Source of the DNA: Brevibacillus reuszeri
GTDB lineage: Bacteria; Bacillota; Bacilli; Brevibacillales; Brevibacillaceae
NCBI RefSeq assembly: GCF_002897295.1
Contig: NZ_BEXF01000007.1
Coordinates: 124,001 to 188,000 of the forward strand
Length of the DNA: 64,000 nt
Reading direction: 5' to 3'
The notes under the pieces are model-generated. The model did no database searches and had not been told where the DNA came from. It saw only the letters and a list, made by a program, of their open reading frames with translations. Both the position numbers and the translations under genes were made by a program. Positions within the stretch are counted from its first letter, which is position 1; each line of letters opens with the position of its first letter. Below, in pieces: positions 24,578 to 33,098 of this stretch.

Positions 24578-25522
24578 TTACATCGATGTTGATTTTGGAC
24601 TCGCTTTGACTTTAGGCACTGCTGATTTGGCTCCAAGGAAGTTCGTCCCGACCACCCCGACGATAATCATCAATGCCCCGATCAGATGATAGTAAGCAAG
24701 CTTTTCTCCCAAAAACAGTACGCCCGCAACGATCGTAACCAAGGTCGATAAATTATTAAACACGCTCATACGTGATGCTTCCATTTTCGATAAAGCAAAA
24801 TTGGTTAATAGCGATGTCACCAGCGATGATAGCACCCCTAAATAGACGATCGAGATGACAAATGGCGTATCGGCAAAAGGTGCGAAATACGATGAGAGAC
24901 TCCCCTCGGCGATGTGATTATACAACGCCATGGCATTAAAGGATAAAAATCCGATGATCGTTACCATATATGTGACGTCTATATAATGAAAGGACTTTGT
25001 CATCTTTTTTGCCAGGACGCTGTAGCCCGCCATCGAAAGGGCGGACAAGAGGATCAAGATCGTGCCCAGGCTGTTCCCTGTTGCCACGCTCATGCCCTTC
25101 ATGGCAAAAATGTAAATGACACCTACAACTGACAAGAGAGTTGCCAGCTTTTGCAGCCAGGTCGAATATTCCTTTAAAAAATACGTTGCCATCAGCATCG
25201 TAAAGATCGGAACGGTAGCTTGAATAATGCCTGCCTCCGAGGAGGACGTATAAACAAGCCCAAACGTTTGCAGCGCGAAAAATAACGCTGGATAAAGAGA
25301 AGCAAGCGGGAGTAAACGCAGAATATCCTTTGCCCTGATCGACAGACGAACCCATCCGAATAATACGGGAATGGTTGCCGCTGCCAATGACATGGTAAAC
25401 CGATGTGCCAAGGTATCAGTCGGAGTCGCGCTAGTCAGTGCTATCTTGACGAAAATAAACGACAGTCCAATGATGAGTGCATTGAGCAGAGCTGCCATTA
25501 TCGCTTTTTGTTTATCTTGCAT
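24578..25522 (-). CDS. EamA/DMT family transporter
   Basis: A 314-residue protein with ten helices in two EamA repeats (about 10-140 and 155-290); the second repeat has SMAGYSVLAKKMTKSFHYIDVTY and FALSKMEASRMSVFNNLSTLVTIVAGVLFLGEKL. Such carriers usually export amino acids or related metabolites. ATG 25522 has GGAGAG at nine bases and is favoured over ATG 25531. It is divergent from a MocR-type regulator, a common arrangement in which the regulator controls the transporter. Confidence 0.87.
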   Translation of the reverse strand: MQDKQKAIMAALLNALIIGLSFIFVKIALTSATPTDTLAHRFTMSLAAATIPVLFGWVRLSIRAKDILRLLPLASLYPALFFALQTFGLVYTSSSEAGIIQATVPIFTMLMATYFLKEYSTWLQKLATLLSVVGVIYIFAMKGMSVATGNSLGTILILLSALSMAGYSVLAKKMTKSFHYIDVTYMVTIIGFLSFNAMALYNHIAEGSLSSYFAPFADTPFVISIVYLGVLSSLVTSLLTNFALSKMEASRMSVFNNLSTLVTIVAGVLFLGEKLAYYHLIGALMIIVGVVGTNFLGAKSAVPKVKASPKSTSM

Positions 25523-25548
25523 GGTTCTCATCTCTCCATTCGTATCAC

Positions 25549-25628
25549 AGACGGCCGTCTTCTTACCTTCATAGTAATGGGGCCACGCTCATGCTACAAT
25601 GCAAATATATACGATCTGTACCGGTACA
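25549..25628. promoter_or_regulatory. Divergent regulatory region with two perfect palindromes
   Basis: AGACGGCCGTCT (25549-25560) and TGTACCGGTACA (25617-25628) are both perfect 12-bp palindromes in the 131-nt gap between the EamA gene and the MocR gene. TACAAT at 25595-25600 is a plausible -10 for the MocR gene, putting the second palindrome just after its start site. They are candidate operators for the MocR protein or another regulator. Confidence 0.5.
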
Positions 25629-25653
25629 AAATATATATCAGAAGAGGTAAGCT

Positions 25654-27003
25654 ATGCATAAATACTTGCATTTGCAAAATGAACTGGAGTCACTGATCGA
25701 GGGCATTTCGTATCAGGAGGGAGACAAGCTGCCCTCCATCCGCGATCTGGCCACACGGTATGAATGCAGTAAAAGCACGATCATACGAACTTTGGAAGAG
25801 CTGGAAAAACGGCATCTTATCTATTCCGTTCCCAAAAGCGGTTTTTATGTGGTCAAAAAACAAGGAGCGGTGTGCCCTACAAAGGAACGTATCATCGACC
25901 TTGCCACCTCTGCCCCTGACCCGGATGTGTTTCCTTATGTGGATTTCCAGCATTGTATCAACAAAGCGATCGAAACGTACAAAAAAGATCTGTTCATCTA
26001 CGGAACGGCAAAGGGACTTCCTTCTCTAATCCCGGTGATTGCCAAACAACTGGCGAAGCACCAAGTGTTCCCCAATCCACATAGCATTTTTATTACCTCT
26101 GGCGTTCAGCAAGCATTATCAGTTCTTTGCACGATTCCGTTTCCAAACCAGAAGAAGAAAATTTTAATCGAGCAGCCATCTTATCATCTGTTCATCGACT
26201 ATATACAGGCACACAAGCTGCCCGTTGCAGGCATCAAGCGCACCGCACAAGGCATCGATTTGGATGAGCTGGAGCATCTTTTCCGCACGGAGGATATCAA
26301 GTTTTTCTACACGATGCCTCGCCTCCACAGTCCTCTGGGAACGACGTACAGCCGCTTGGAAAAGCTGCAAATCACCGAGCTCGCACAAAAGTATGATGTG
26401 TACATCGTCGAGGATGACAATATGGCTGATCTCGAACACGACAGCAAGGCCGATCCTTTATTTTCGTACGACCGCTCCGCTCACACCATCTATTTAAAAA
26501 GCTATTCCAAGATCATTTTTCCTGGACTGCGCCTAGGCATCGCCGTCATCCCGGACGCTCTTGCAGATGCATTTACTCTCCACAAGCGTCTTCAAGACAT
26601 CGACAGCTCAATGCTTTCTCAGGCAGCACTGGAAATTTATTTAAAAAGCGGTATGTTTGAACGGCATAAACAAAAGATTCGAGAATCCTACCGAAAAAGG
26701 TCCATTACGCTAAATGCAGCGCTCGTCGAGCATGCAGAGAATGCCCGTGGGCTGTATGCATACCAGCCTCCCAAATATCCAGGGATACACACGCACATTG
26801 TGCTGGACGACCGTGTATCTGTACCGCGTCTGATCCAGCAGCTCAAAAAGCGATCCATCCTGCTGGAGAGTGCGGACCATCATTATTTGCCCGATTTCCC
26901 TCGCGAAAACATTCTCAAGCTCAACGTCTCCAATGCCAAAGAAGAGGACATTCCTGAAGGCGTACAGGGGCTTGTAGCTGTCCTTTGCAAAATGAGGTTG
27001 TGA
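25654..27003 (+). CDS. MocR-type transcriptional regulator (GntR HTH fused to aminotransferase-like domain)
   Basis: A 449-residue PLP-dependent regulator. The GntR winged helix covers residues 1-70 (YQEGDKLPSIRDLATRYECSKSTIIRTLEELE), and a fold-type I aminotransferase domain follows. Lys286 in YLKSYSKIIFPGLRLG is the PLP Schiff-base lysine, Asp254 or Asp255 in IVEDD pairs with the ring nitrogen, and Arg293 lies nearby. AGAGGTAA precedes ATG 25654. MocR proteins sense amino acids, GABA or vitamin B6; the divergent EamA exporter is the likely target. Two palindromes lie between them. Confidence 0.92.
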   Translation: MHKYLHLQNELESLIEGISYQEGDKLPSIRDLATRYECSKSTIIRTLEELEKRHLIYSVPKSGFYVVKKQGAVCPTKERIIDLATSAPDPDVFPYVDFQHCINKAIETYKKDLFIYGTAKGLPSLIPVIAKQLAKHQVFPNPHSIFITSGVQQALSVLCTIPFPNQKKKILIEQPSYHLFIDYIQAHKLPVAGIKRTAQGIDLDELEHLFRTEDIKFFYTMPRLHSPLGTTYSRLEKLQITELAQKYDVYIVEDDNMADLEHDSKADPLFSYDRSAHTIYLKSYSKIIFPGLRLGIAVIPDALADAFTLHKRLQDIDSSMLSQAALEIYLKSGMFERHKQKIRESYRKRSITLNAALVEHAENARGLYAYQPPKYPGIHTHIVLDDRVSVPRLIQQLKKRSILLESADHHYLPDFPRENILKLNVSNAKEEDIPEGVQGLVAVLCKMRL

Positions 27004-27066
27004 TCGAATTCATTTTATTGCTATGATGTTGGAAACAATCCCCCTATTAGTAAAAAGGTGAAAAGT

Positions 27067-27114
27067 ATGCTTTCCTTTACTCGACTATGTAAATGCAAAC
27101 CCCCGATTCCGTAA
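27067..27114 (+). CDS. Leader peptide upstream of the Bcr-type MFS gene (15 aa)
   Basis: ATG 27067 is preceded by AAAAAGGTG at good distance and reads MLSFTRLCKCKPPIP then TAA. The peptide has a K-C-K (+x+) triplet and two consecutive prolines, both features that favour ribosome pausing. The CCCCC of its Lys-Pro-Pro codons (27100-27104) can pair with the GGGGG of the exporter's ribosome site (27150-27154). Translation or stalling in the leader could thus control access to that site. The regulatory role is inference. Confidence 0.5.
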   Translation: MLSFTRLCKCKPPIP

Positions 27115-27162
27115 TTTCTCCTTACACTGCTTGAGATTTTCAGCTTGTAGGGGGAATGAATT

Positions 27163-28356
27163 GTGGAAAGAAAAATCTCAACACCATCGTTGTTACTCTT
27201 TATTATTCTTGTGGGCTTCCCGCAAATCAGTGAAACGATCTATACTCCATCTCTGCCGGATATCGCCACCCATCTTCAAGCAAGTGGCAACGCGATCCAG
27301 CTGACTCTGAGTATTTACTTCCTTGGCTTCGCCTTTGGTGTTTTTTGCTGGGGACGGCTGTCTGATTCCATCGGCAGACGCTCTGCCATGCTGTGGGGAA
27401 TCCTCGTGTATGGCCTCGGCAGCCTCGGTTGTTATTTGTCCGACTCGATTGAATGGTTATTGCTGAGCCGCTTCATCCAGGCTTTTGGCGCAAGTACCGG
27501 CTCGGTCGTTACCCAAACGATTTTGCGCGAGAGTATCGATGGAGCCAAACGTCATGCAGTATTTGCACAAATATCGGCAGCGCTAGCCTTCTCTCCAGCC
27601 ATCGGACCACTAATTGGCGGGTGGGTAGATCAATCACTTGGTTTTCGAGCGGTGTTCTTCACCCTGGTTTTAATGAGCGTTGCGATATTGATGTACACGT
27701 TCACTTCACTGCCAGAGACACGAGTGCCTAGTAATGCAAGCATTCGTACCACTTCTGTAGCCAAGCGTCTGATTGCGGACAGGAGGGTATGGTCTTTTGG
27801 TTTTCTGATCGGGGCAACCAACGGCATCCTGTTCAGTTATTATGCCGAAGCCCCGTTTATTTTCATTGAATTTTTCGGCATGACGCCTGGCGCATTTGGC
27901 TTTTTTGGGATTTTCGTAGCATTGTCATCTGTGATCGGTGCGATGCTATCGAAAAGACTGTTAGCCAGCTTCGCGGCAGAGAAAATCATCCTGATCGGTG
28001 CTCTCGTGACAACGCTCGGCGCTTTATGTCTCACGGGATTCACCCTCATTGGTGTGAGCTCTTCCGCACTCTCGTTGGCTGTTATGGTTGCCTCTATCTT
28101 CATCCTTCTTCTGGGGATCGGGATTGCGATACCAAACTGCCTGAGCTTGGCACTTGTTCACTATGGCGATGTACTCGGCACAGCAGGTGCTCTGTTTGGT
28201 TTGGGCTACTACATTGTTGTCAGCCTCATTACCAGCGGCATGAGCTATCTGCATAATGGATCGCTAGTGACCATGCCTCTTTATTTCCTCCTGCTGGCAT
28301 TTTTCATGGTGCTTGTCAGCAGAAGGCTGAACATGAGGGCTGAAGCGAAGATCTAA
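27163..28356 (+). CDS. Bcr/CflA family drug-resistance MFS transporter
   Basis: A 397-residue, 12-helix major facilitator. The N-terminal YTPSLPDIATHLQASGNAIQLTLSIYFLGFAFGVF and GRLSDSIGRRSAMLWG match the Bcr/CflA (DHA1) subfamily, proton antiporters for bicyclomycin, chloramphenicol and similar drugs. GTG 27163 lies 7 nt after GGGGGA. The 160-nt gap from the MocR gene contains a 15-codon leader ORF with potential to sequester this ribosome site. The substrate is not determined. Confidence 0.9.
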   Translation: MERKISTPSLLLFIILVGFPQISETIYTPSLPDIATHLQASGNAIQLTLSIYFLGFAFGVFCWGRLSDSIGRRSAMLWGILVYGLGSLGCYLSDSIEWLLLSRFIQAFGASTGSVVTQTILRESIDGAKRHAVFAQISAALAFSPAIGPLIGGWVDQSLGFRAVFFTLVLMSVAILMYTFTSLPETRVPSNASIRTTSVAKRLIADRRVWSFGFLIGATNGILFSYYAEAPFIFIEFFGMTPGAFGFFGIFVALSSVIGAMLSKRLLASFAAEKIILIGALVTTLGALCLTGFTLIGVSSSALSLAVMVASIFILLLGIGIAIPNCLSLALVHYGDVLGTAGALFGLGYYIVVSLITSGMSYLHNGSLVTMPLYFLLLAFFMVLVSRRLNMRAEAKI

Positions 28357-28361
28357 AACAA

Positions 28362-28416
28362 AAAAGGCAGTGGTAGTTTCGGACAAGAAACAAAGTCCAA
28401 GACTGCCGCTGCCTTT
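28362..28416. terminator. Bidirectional terminator between the MFS gene and the HPP-like gene
   Basis: AAAGGCAGTGGTAG pairs, with two G-T wobbles, to CTGCCGCTGCCTTT across a loop of about 25 nt; A- and T-runs lie at the ends. Confidence 0.75.
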
Positions 28417-28897
28417 ATTCAGCTTTTGAGCCCGTTAACAGATTCATTCCAAATTTAGCGATTCCAGACTCCGCCCAAATCTTTTCGAGACGCTCGGCTA
28501 CATATAAAAATAGCATGAGGCCGAGTAGCACCGCGCACACGGATACCGGTATGAACCAGAGATGAGTGGAGTGCGAGAAAAACGGAATGAGTGAGACTGC
28601 CACAATCGGTGGCGCATTCCATTTGAATTTTTTAATCATCCAAATCGTTAAGAGTACATTGACAAACAACGAAATCGAGCTAGGGTACATCGAGAAAAGC
28701 AGGGTCCCGAGCACACATGAAACAGACGCACCTACTGTAATTTTACCAATCTCCGAAAAACGGAAGGAACGTGTGATGAATAAAAAGCTAAATGCTCCTA
28801 CCGTAGGGAAAAAGAGTGTATCCAGAAAAGGAACATGCAAGGAAAGCCAATAGATAAAAGCGATATATGTACAAATAACTACTATTTTTATATTCAT
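28415..28897 (-). CDS. Putative membrane protein, HPP-like (160 aa)
   Basis: Five hydrophobic segments over 160 residues, with FPTVGAFSFLFITRSFRFSEIGKITVGASVSCVLGTLLF resembling the HPP transmembrane family found in bacteria, fungi and plants, where nitrite transport has been proposed for some members. The resemblance is by eye and only partial, so the family is tentative. The ribosome site upstream of ATG 28897 is weak. It follows, on the same strand, the membrane gene at 28982 with an 84-nt gap. Confidence 0.55.
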   Translation of the reverse strand: MNIKIVVICTYIAFIYWLSLHVPFLDTLFFPTVGAFSFLFITRSFRFSEIGKITVGASVSCVLGTLLFSMYPSSISLFVNVLLTIWMIKKFKWNAPPIVAVSLIPFFSHSTHLWFIPVSVCAVLLGLMLFLYVAERLEKIWAESGIAKFGMNLLTGSKAE

Positions 28898-28981
28898 TCT
28901 AAATCTTTCAACCCCAATAAAACGGAAATTTGATGCAGCATGCTACACACCTGCTACATTTTATCAGGTTTACCCGGGCTG

Positions 28982-29887
28982 TCAATGATCTTCTTTTTGT
29001 AGGTCAAAAAAATAATCCACTTGCTGCTCACAACTATGTGATCTCGCGGAGCCAGAGGATGTCACAGTCTCTTCCAGCAGCTGCGGTCTTTTACAGGTAG
29101 TGATGTAGTATCCTTTAATGGGGAGTTCATCGTTTGTAATCTCGATTATTTCCTCTTCCTGAATTCTATATTTGTTTGATTTTTTTACGGCATAGGAGTT
29201 CATTTCTCCATCACTGATCAAGTAATTCTCTTCGCCTCCATTCGTTGCAGACAATTGCCTGATCTGGGCTTGATCCAACACCTCAAAAAACCTCGACGCA
29301 AAGACAGTACGATCGAATTGCCCCCACTGTTCGCCCACTTTTGTACGTTGAATCGAATATTCTTTCGTCTTTGCTAAGTAATCAATATCATAAAGAATGA
29401 ATCCTTCCCCCGATCGGCTGACTACATTGTACGACAGTCTTTCAATCTCCCCATCCTTTTGATACTGTGCATGAAAGTTTTCCAGGTGAGCATTCGGATC
29501 GATTTGCATATGATCCTTGATCACCGTCCAATCGTTTGTAAATTGAACCTCGTAAATATTCGAGCTGGAGGCTGCTACCTCGCGCGGATATTCGTAGATG
29601 TACTCTTCCACGTATGGAACGATCAACTGTAACAGGTAAAATGCCAGACCGAGATAAGCAGAGTGCTGTTTTGCTTTGACGTTCTTCGCTGGGCGAAAAA
29701 ACAGAAGAAAAACAACGAAGCCTACAGGCAGCGCATATTCGTTAAAGCGAAAAGTAAAAGCCCCCAAGAGGTAGTAACCAACAATTTTATAGCCGAGATT
29801 CGCTTCAGCCTCTTCTCGATTTCTGTAAATAAGGACGAACGCCACGATGACCAATCCAGTCAATATAATGACAAATAGCTGCTCCAT
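28982..29887 (-). CDS. Hypothetical membrane protein with large C-terminal soluble domain
   Basis: A 301-residue protein from ATG 29887 (AGGTGA just upstream; codons up to GTG 29896 are inside that site). The first ~100 residues hold three or four helices (VIILTGLVIVAFVLIY; YYLLGAFTFRFNEYALPVGFVVFLLFF; LGLAFYLLQLIVPYVEEYIY). The remaining ~200 are polar with mixed alpha/beta character and two late Cys. No family is recognised. It starts 9 nt after the GNAT gene stop, so the two are co-translated. Confidence 0.65.
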   Translation of the reverse strand: MEQLFVIILTGLVIVAFVLIYRNREEAEANLGYKIVGYYLLGAFTFRFNEYALPVGFVVFLLFFRPAKNVKAKQHSAYLGLAFYLLQLIVPYVEEYIYEYPREVAASSSNIYEVQFTNDWTVIKDHMQIDPNAHLENFHAQYQKDGEIERLSYNVVSRSGEGFILYDIDYLAKTKEYSIQRTKVGEQWGQFDRTVFASRFFEVLDQAQIRQLSATNGGEENYLISDGEMNSYAVKKSNKYRIQEEEIIEITNDELPIKGYYITTCKRPQLLEETVTSSGSARSHSCEQQVDYFFDLQKEDH

Positions 29888-29896
29888 TCCCATCAC

Positions 29897-30364
29897 CTAT
29901 TTTAATTTTAACTCCAAATATTTGGTTCCTACGATGGGATTAAAACGATATGGCTCAATTTCATAAAACCCTAGTGAACTGTAAAGAGAAATGGCCTGTT
30001 CCATTGTCGGAAGCGTATCTAATCTGATATAGCGGTAGCCTCGATTCTTTGCTTCCCCAATAATCGAGGAAGCCAGCCTTTTGCCGATTCCTTTTCCTTT
30101 AAAATCTGGCTTCACATATAGTCGCTTCATTTCACATACGTCTTCTTCGATTTTCCGCAACGCGACACACCCTGCTACCTGCTCTTCGTACATCGCGAGC
30201 AATATACAGCCTTCCGGTGGGGCGTACTCCCCCGGCAAGCTTTGCAGCTCTATCGTAATATTTTGAAAGCTTAAGTCAATGCCTAGCGAATCGACATATT
30301 CAGTGAAAAGCTCTCGTACCTTTGCGTATTGGGACTCTTCCGTTACTCTCCCTATTCGAAACAA
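29897..30364 (-). CDS. GNAT family N-acetyltransferase
   Basis: A 155-residue GNAT. Motif A, which binds acetyl-CoA, reads MKRLYVKPDFKGKGIGKRL, and the tail has LYSSLGFYEIEPY typical of motif B. TTG 30364 follows GGGGGTG at 5 nt. It shares an operon with a membrane protein of unknown role downstream. The acceptor substrate is unknown. Confidence 0.88.
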   Translation of the reverse strand: MFRIGRVTEESQYAKVRELFTEYVDSLGIDLSFQNITIELQSLPGEYAPPEGCILLAMYEEQVAGCVALRKIEEDVCEMKRLYVKPDFKGKGIGKRLASSIIGEAKNRGYRYIRLDTLPTMEQAISLYSSLGFYEIEPYRFNPIVGTKYLELKLK

Positions 30365-30441
30365 ACAAACACCCCCGATTCGATCTATTCTTCCCTACTA
30401 TTTTCTAAATATCGTTAAAATTTCCTGCTCGAACATAAAAT

Positions 30442-30481
30442 ACCCCGTAACGTTAGCGTAGTCTAACAATCACGGGGTGTT
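30442..30481. terminator. Terminator between the catalase-like gene and the GNAT gene
   Basis: ACCCCGT/ACGGGGT with inner GTTAG/CTAAC; TATTTTATG follows on the minus strand, ending the catalase-like gene transcript. Confidence 0.65.
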
Positions 30482-30534
30482 CATTTTACTCGGCAGTCCG
30501 CTTCCCAGAGGTACCTTTATTGGGAGGAAAAGTT

Positions 30535-31389
30535 TTATGTATGTAAGTCGTGTAACCCCGGGCTATGCTCATTCGGTAATTCTGGCATAAGTGGGACTGG
30601 GAATCCTTCAGGTGGTGGAGTGACTTCCAGGCTACCCCCATTTCGGCTCGGTGATGGTCCGTTAAACACTTCCCCAATCCTTGTGCTATCCAAACGGAAA
30701 TTAAACTGGGCATTATGAAAGCCCATATCTACATATTTACGACATTCTGGATACTTGTTTATATCGTAATTGGGTACAGGGAACAATTTCCCCCACTCAA
30801 CCCCTAACGTCTCAAGTGCCTTGGCAAAAGCATTCTGATGCGCGTTATCACGTACGATCAGGAACGCCAATGTTTCGCGGAATGTCTTGTTTGAACTCAT
30901 CTCATAAATCCGCGATTTTTGAAGAACCCCTGTAGATTCAAGGACTAAGTTATCTAGAAGGTCACTGATCAAGTTCCCATGATTATACACGTAGTTCCCC
31001 ATCCATGGATTTCCAGCTGCATCAACGGGCAATGAGCTTTGAGCACCAACGATAAAATGGTGCGGATTTGCATGTTTAACTGCTTCGTCAAGCGGTGCTC
31101 CGTCAACCCCCGCATTCCCCGGCTGGTCTACTCCACTACCTGTGAGCAATTGATTAATGGTATGTTGGACGAGTTCCACATGTGCTATCTCCTCTAGAAA
31201 AACTCCCCTCAGCAAATCACGGTACTGTGTGGCTTTGCCTCGAAAATTATTGCTTTGAAAGAAATACTGCATCATCGTACGCATTTCACCAAAACGACCG
31301 CCCAGAATTTCCTGAATGACTTTTGCTGCAGCAGGGTCCGGCTGATCTGGAACAATCATGTTAATTAAATCTTCTTTATAAAAATACAC
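30535..31389 (-). CDS. Manganese-containing catalase family protein
   Basis: A 284-residue ferritin-like protein of the Mn-catalase/YdbD/CotJC family, which dismutates hydrogen peroxide at a dimanganese centre. All five expected ligands are visible with standard spacing: Glu35 (FGEMR), Glu67 and His70 (EEIAH), Glu151 (LVLEST) and His184 (DNAHQ). The GTG at 31389 is chosen because family N-termini start with MFYHVKEL-like residues and AAGGGGG lies upstream; the longer frame to 31473 has no support. A Pro-rich C-terminal tail follows the core. It may protect cells or spores from peroxide. Confidence 0.9.
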   Translation of the reverse strand: MYFYKEDLINMIVPDQPDPAAAKVIQEILGGRFGEMRTMMQYFFQSNNFRGKATQYRDLLRGVFLEEIAHVELVQHTINQLLTGSGVDQPGNAGVDGAPLDEAVKHANPHHFIVGAQSSLPVDAAGNPWMGNYVYNHGNLISDLLDNLVLESTGVLQKSRIYEMSSNKTFRETLAFLIVRDNAHQNAFAKALETLGVEWGKLFPVPNYDINKYPECRKYVDMGFHNAQFNFRLDSTRIGEVFNGPSPSRNGGSLEVTPPPEGFPVPLMPELPNEHSPGLHDLHT

Positions 31390-31579
31390 CTCTGAGCTAC
31401 CCCCTTCAAAGTCGCAATTCAGCTTAGTGTGATTACGATGGATAAAATTTATTCGGAAGCAGAGTAGTATCATCTATGCTTAAATTTACCGTCATTAATA
31501 ACTCCCATTTTTGTAAACAATATCGTCTGTAGAATAAATGACTCATGGTGCTTCTCATTACGAGCGCGGAGGAATGCTC

Positions 31580-32125
31580 ATGGAATGGTATGACCGGCTA
31601 ACTGAATACTTTCCAGAACATGAAATGAAAAATATCGGTCAGATACAAGCGTTAATCAATGAAAAAAAGGATATTTATCACAAAATTGAAACCGATCAAT
31701 TTCTTTTGCTATACGCAGAGTTTCCAACGTTTATTTTCATTGATTATCTCTTGATTGATCCTTCCACGAGAGGACAAGGAATTGGAACCAGCATCATAAA
31801 TAAGCTCAAAGCCAAAGGAAAAGATATTCTACTTGAGGTCGAACCGATTGATCATGAAGATGAAGATACAGTGAAGCGAGTCCATTTTTATCGGAAAAAT
31901 GGGTTTGTAAAAGCTGACAGGATTCAATATCGGTGGTCAGATGAGAATGGTGAGGAATATGAAATGAAGATTTATTACTGGAGTCCTGATCATCATAAAG
32001 TACCGCAAGAAATGATATTAAAAAAGATGATAAAAGCATGTCAAGAAATCCACAATTTTCGCTCTAAACAGTACTATGGTCGAATGGTCGCCGATCCTGA
32101 TGAAGTACTACATTTGAAGCACTGA
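31580..32125 (+). CDS. GNAT family N-acetyltransferase
   Basis: A 181-residue acetyltransferase. The acetyl-CoA loop is DPSTRGQGIGTSIINKLK, followed by LLEVEPIDHEDEDTVKRVHFYRKNGF. ATG 31580 sits 6 nt after GGAGGA; the earlier in-frame Met codons overlap that site. The C-terminal 50 residues are charged and may complete the substrate pocket. Substrate unknown. It leads a short run of membrane-protein genes on the plus strand. Confidence 0.85.
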   Translation: MEWYDRLTEYFPEHEMKNIGQIQALINEKKDIYHKIETDQFLLLYAEFPTFIFIDYLLIDPSTRGQGIGTSIINKLKAKGKDILLEVEPIDHEDEDTVKRVHFYRKNGFVKADRIQYRWSDENGEEYEMKIYYWSPDHHKVPQEMILKKMIKACQEIHNFRSKQYYGRMVADPDEVLHLKH

Positions 32126-32155
32126 TTTTCAGAGATGTTGAAGGAGGTCTGCATC

Positions 32156-32584
32156 TTGAGAAAAACACTGATTGGTGCATTCCTTTTTGGTATTGGCATG
32201 ATTGGAATGCTCGATGGGATTGTCTTCCACCAAATTTTGCAGTGGCACAGTGTGAACATGCATGCAGACCGATTTCATCAAATTATGAGCGATGGCTTTT
32301 TTCATTTATTCGTAACGGTTATCATATTTATTTCAGGCATTCTCCTATGGAGAGGTGACTCAATTGGGACCTCCAAATATTTTTGGGGCAGCTTTTTCCT
32401 TGGAGCAGGTACATTTAACTTGATTGAAGGCATAGTAAACCACCATGTATTGCAAATTCATCACGTAAAGCCGGGGCCAGGACAGCTCTTATATGATGTT
32501 TTCTATGATGGATTTGCTCTTGTTCTTATCATTATCGGTTGGTTACTTGTTAGACGAGCAAAAACAATTGTACCGAGTCCATGA
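32156..32584 (+). CDS. DUF2243 family membrane protein
   Basis: A 142-residue protein with four helices. Landmarks of DUF2243 are GMLDGIVFHQILQWHSV and LGAGTFNLIEGIVNHHVLQIHHVKPG, which place conserved His pairs at membrane boundaries, a pattern seen in heme- or metal-interacting membrane proteins. TTG 32156 lies 8 nt after GGAGG, whereas the ATG at 32135 precedes that site. Function unknown. Confidence 0.82.
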   Translation: MRKTLIGAFLFGIGMIGMLDGIVFHQILQWHSVNMHADRFHQIMSDGFFHLFVTVIIFISGILLWRGDSIGTSKYFWGSFFLGAGTFNLIEGIVNHHVLQIHHVKPGPGQLLYDVFYDGFALVLIIIGWLLVRRAKTIVPSP

Positions 32585-32616
32585 ATAGCAATTATTACAG
32601 TTGCTGGAGATCTTAA

Positions 32617-33090
32617 ATGTTAAATAATATTTTGCTAGGATTTGTCATCCCTTGGATATTTGGTCTATGGCTATATACCGTAAACCCCAAATTGGTTCTA
32701 ACGATGGCCCCTTTTTCTTCCGTAATCTCGTTTTTAGTAAATCATTGGGGAATATATAATGGGTTGTGGATATTAACCCCTATCCTAAAGATTAAAACAA
32801 CTTCAACCATCCCGATGGATATCGGGCTATTTCCTATCATTTCATGCTTCACTTGCTACTTCATACAAAAATCCAGATTCCATCCATTCCTTTGGATCTT
32901 GCTGTTTTCTACAGGCCAAACGATCTTAGAATTGACCGCTTATTTTTACGGAAAAGTACTCTATTCTAACGATTGGAACTTTGCAGGTACCTTTCTTTCT
33001 TATTTGATCCCAGGCCTGATCACCTACTATTATTTTTGTCTCTTGAGAAAAAAGAACGTGTTTGATAATGAAAAATGGACTCGCCCGTAG
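32617..33090 (+). CDS. CBO0543-like integral membrane protein
   Basis: A 157-residue hydrophobic protein with about five helices, resembling the CBO0543 group of unknown function common in Firmicutes. The last part (SNDWNFAGTFLSYLIPGLITYYYFCLLRKK) is a conserved-looking end. The gap from DUF2243 is 32 nt, so they are probably co-transcribed. Its stop codon lies inside the clpE terminator hairpin. Low similarity makes the family tentative. Confidence 0.6.
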   Translation: MLNNILLGFVIPWIFGLWLYTVNPKLVLTMAPFSSVISFLVNHWGIYNGLWILTPILKIKTTSTIPMDIGLFPIISCFTCYFIQKSRFHPFLWILLFSTGQTILELTAYFYGKVLYSNDWNFAGTFLSYLIPGLITYYYFCLLRKKNVFDNEKWTRP

Positions 33091-33097
33091 GCGAATC
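33070..33097 (-). terminator. Terminator of clpE
   Basis: On the minus strand GATTCGCC pairs with GGCGAGTC around TACG, then CATTTTTC. Confidence 0.75.
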
Positions 33098-33098
33098 C

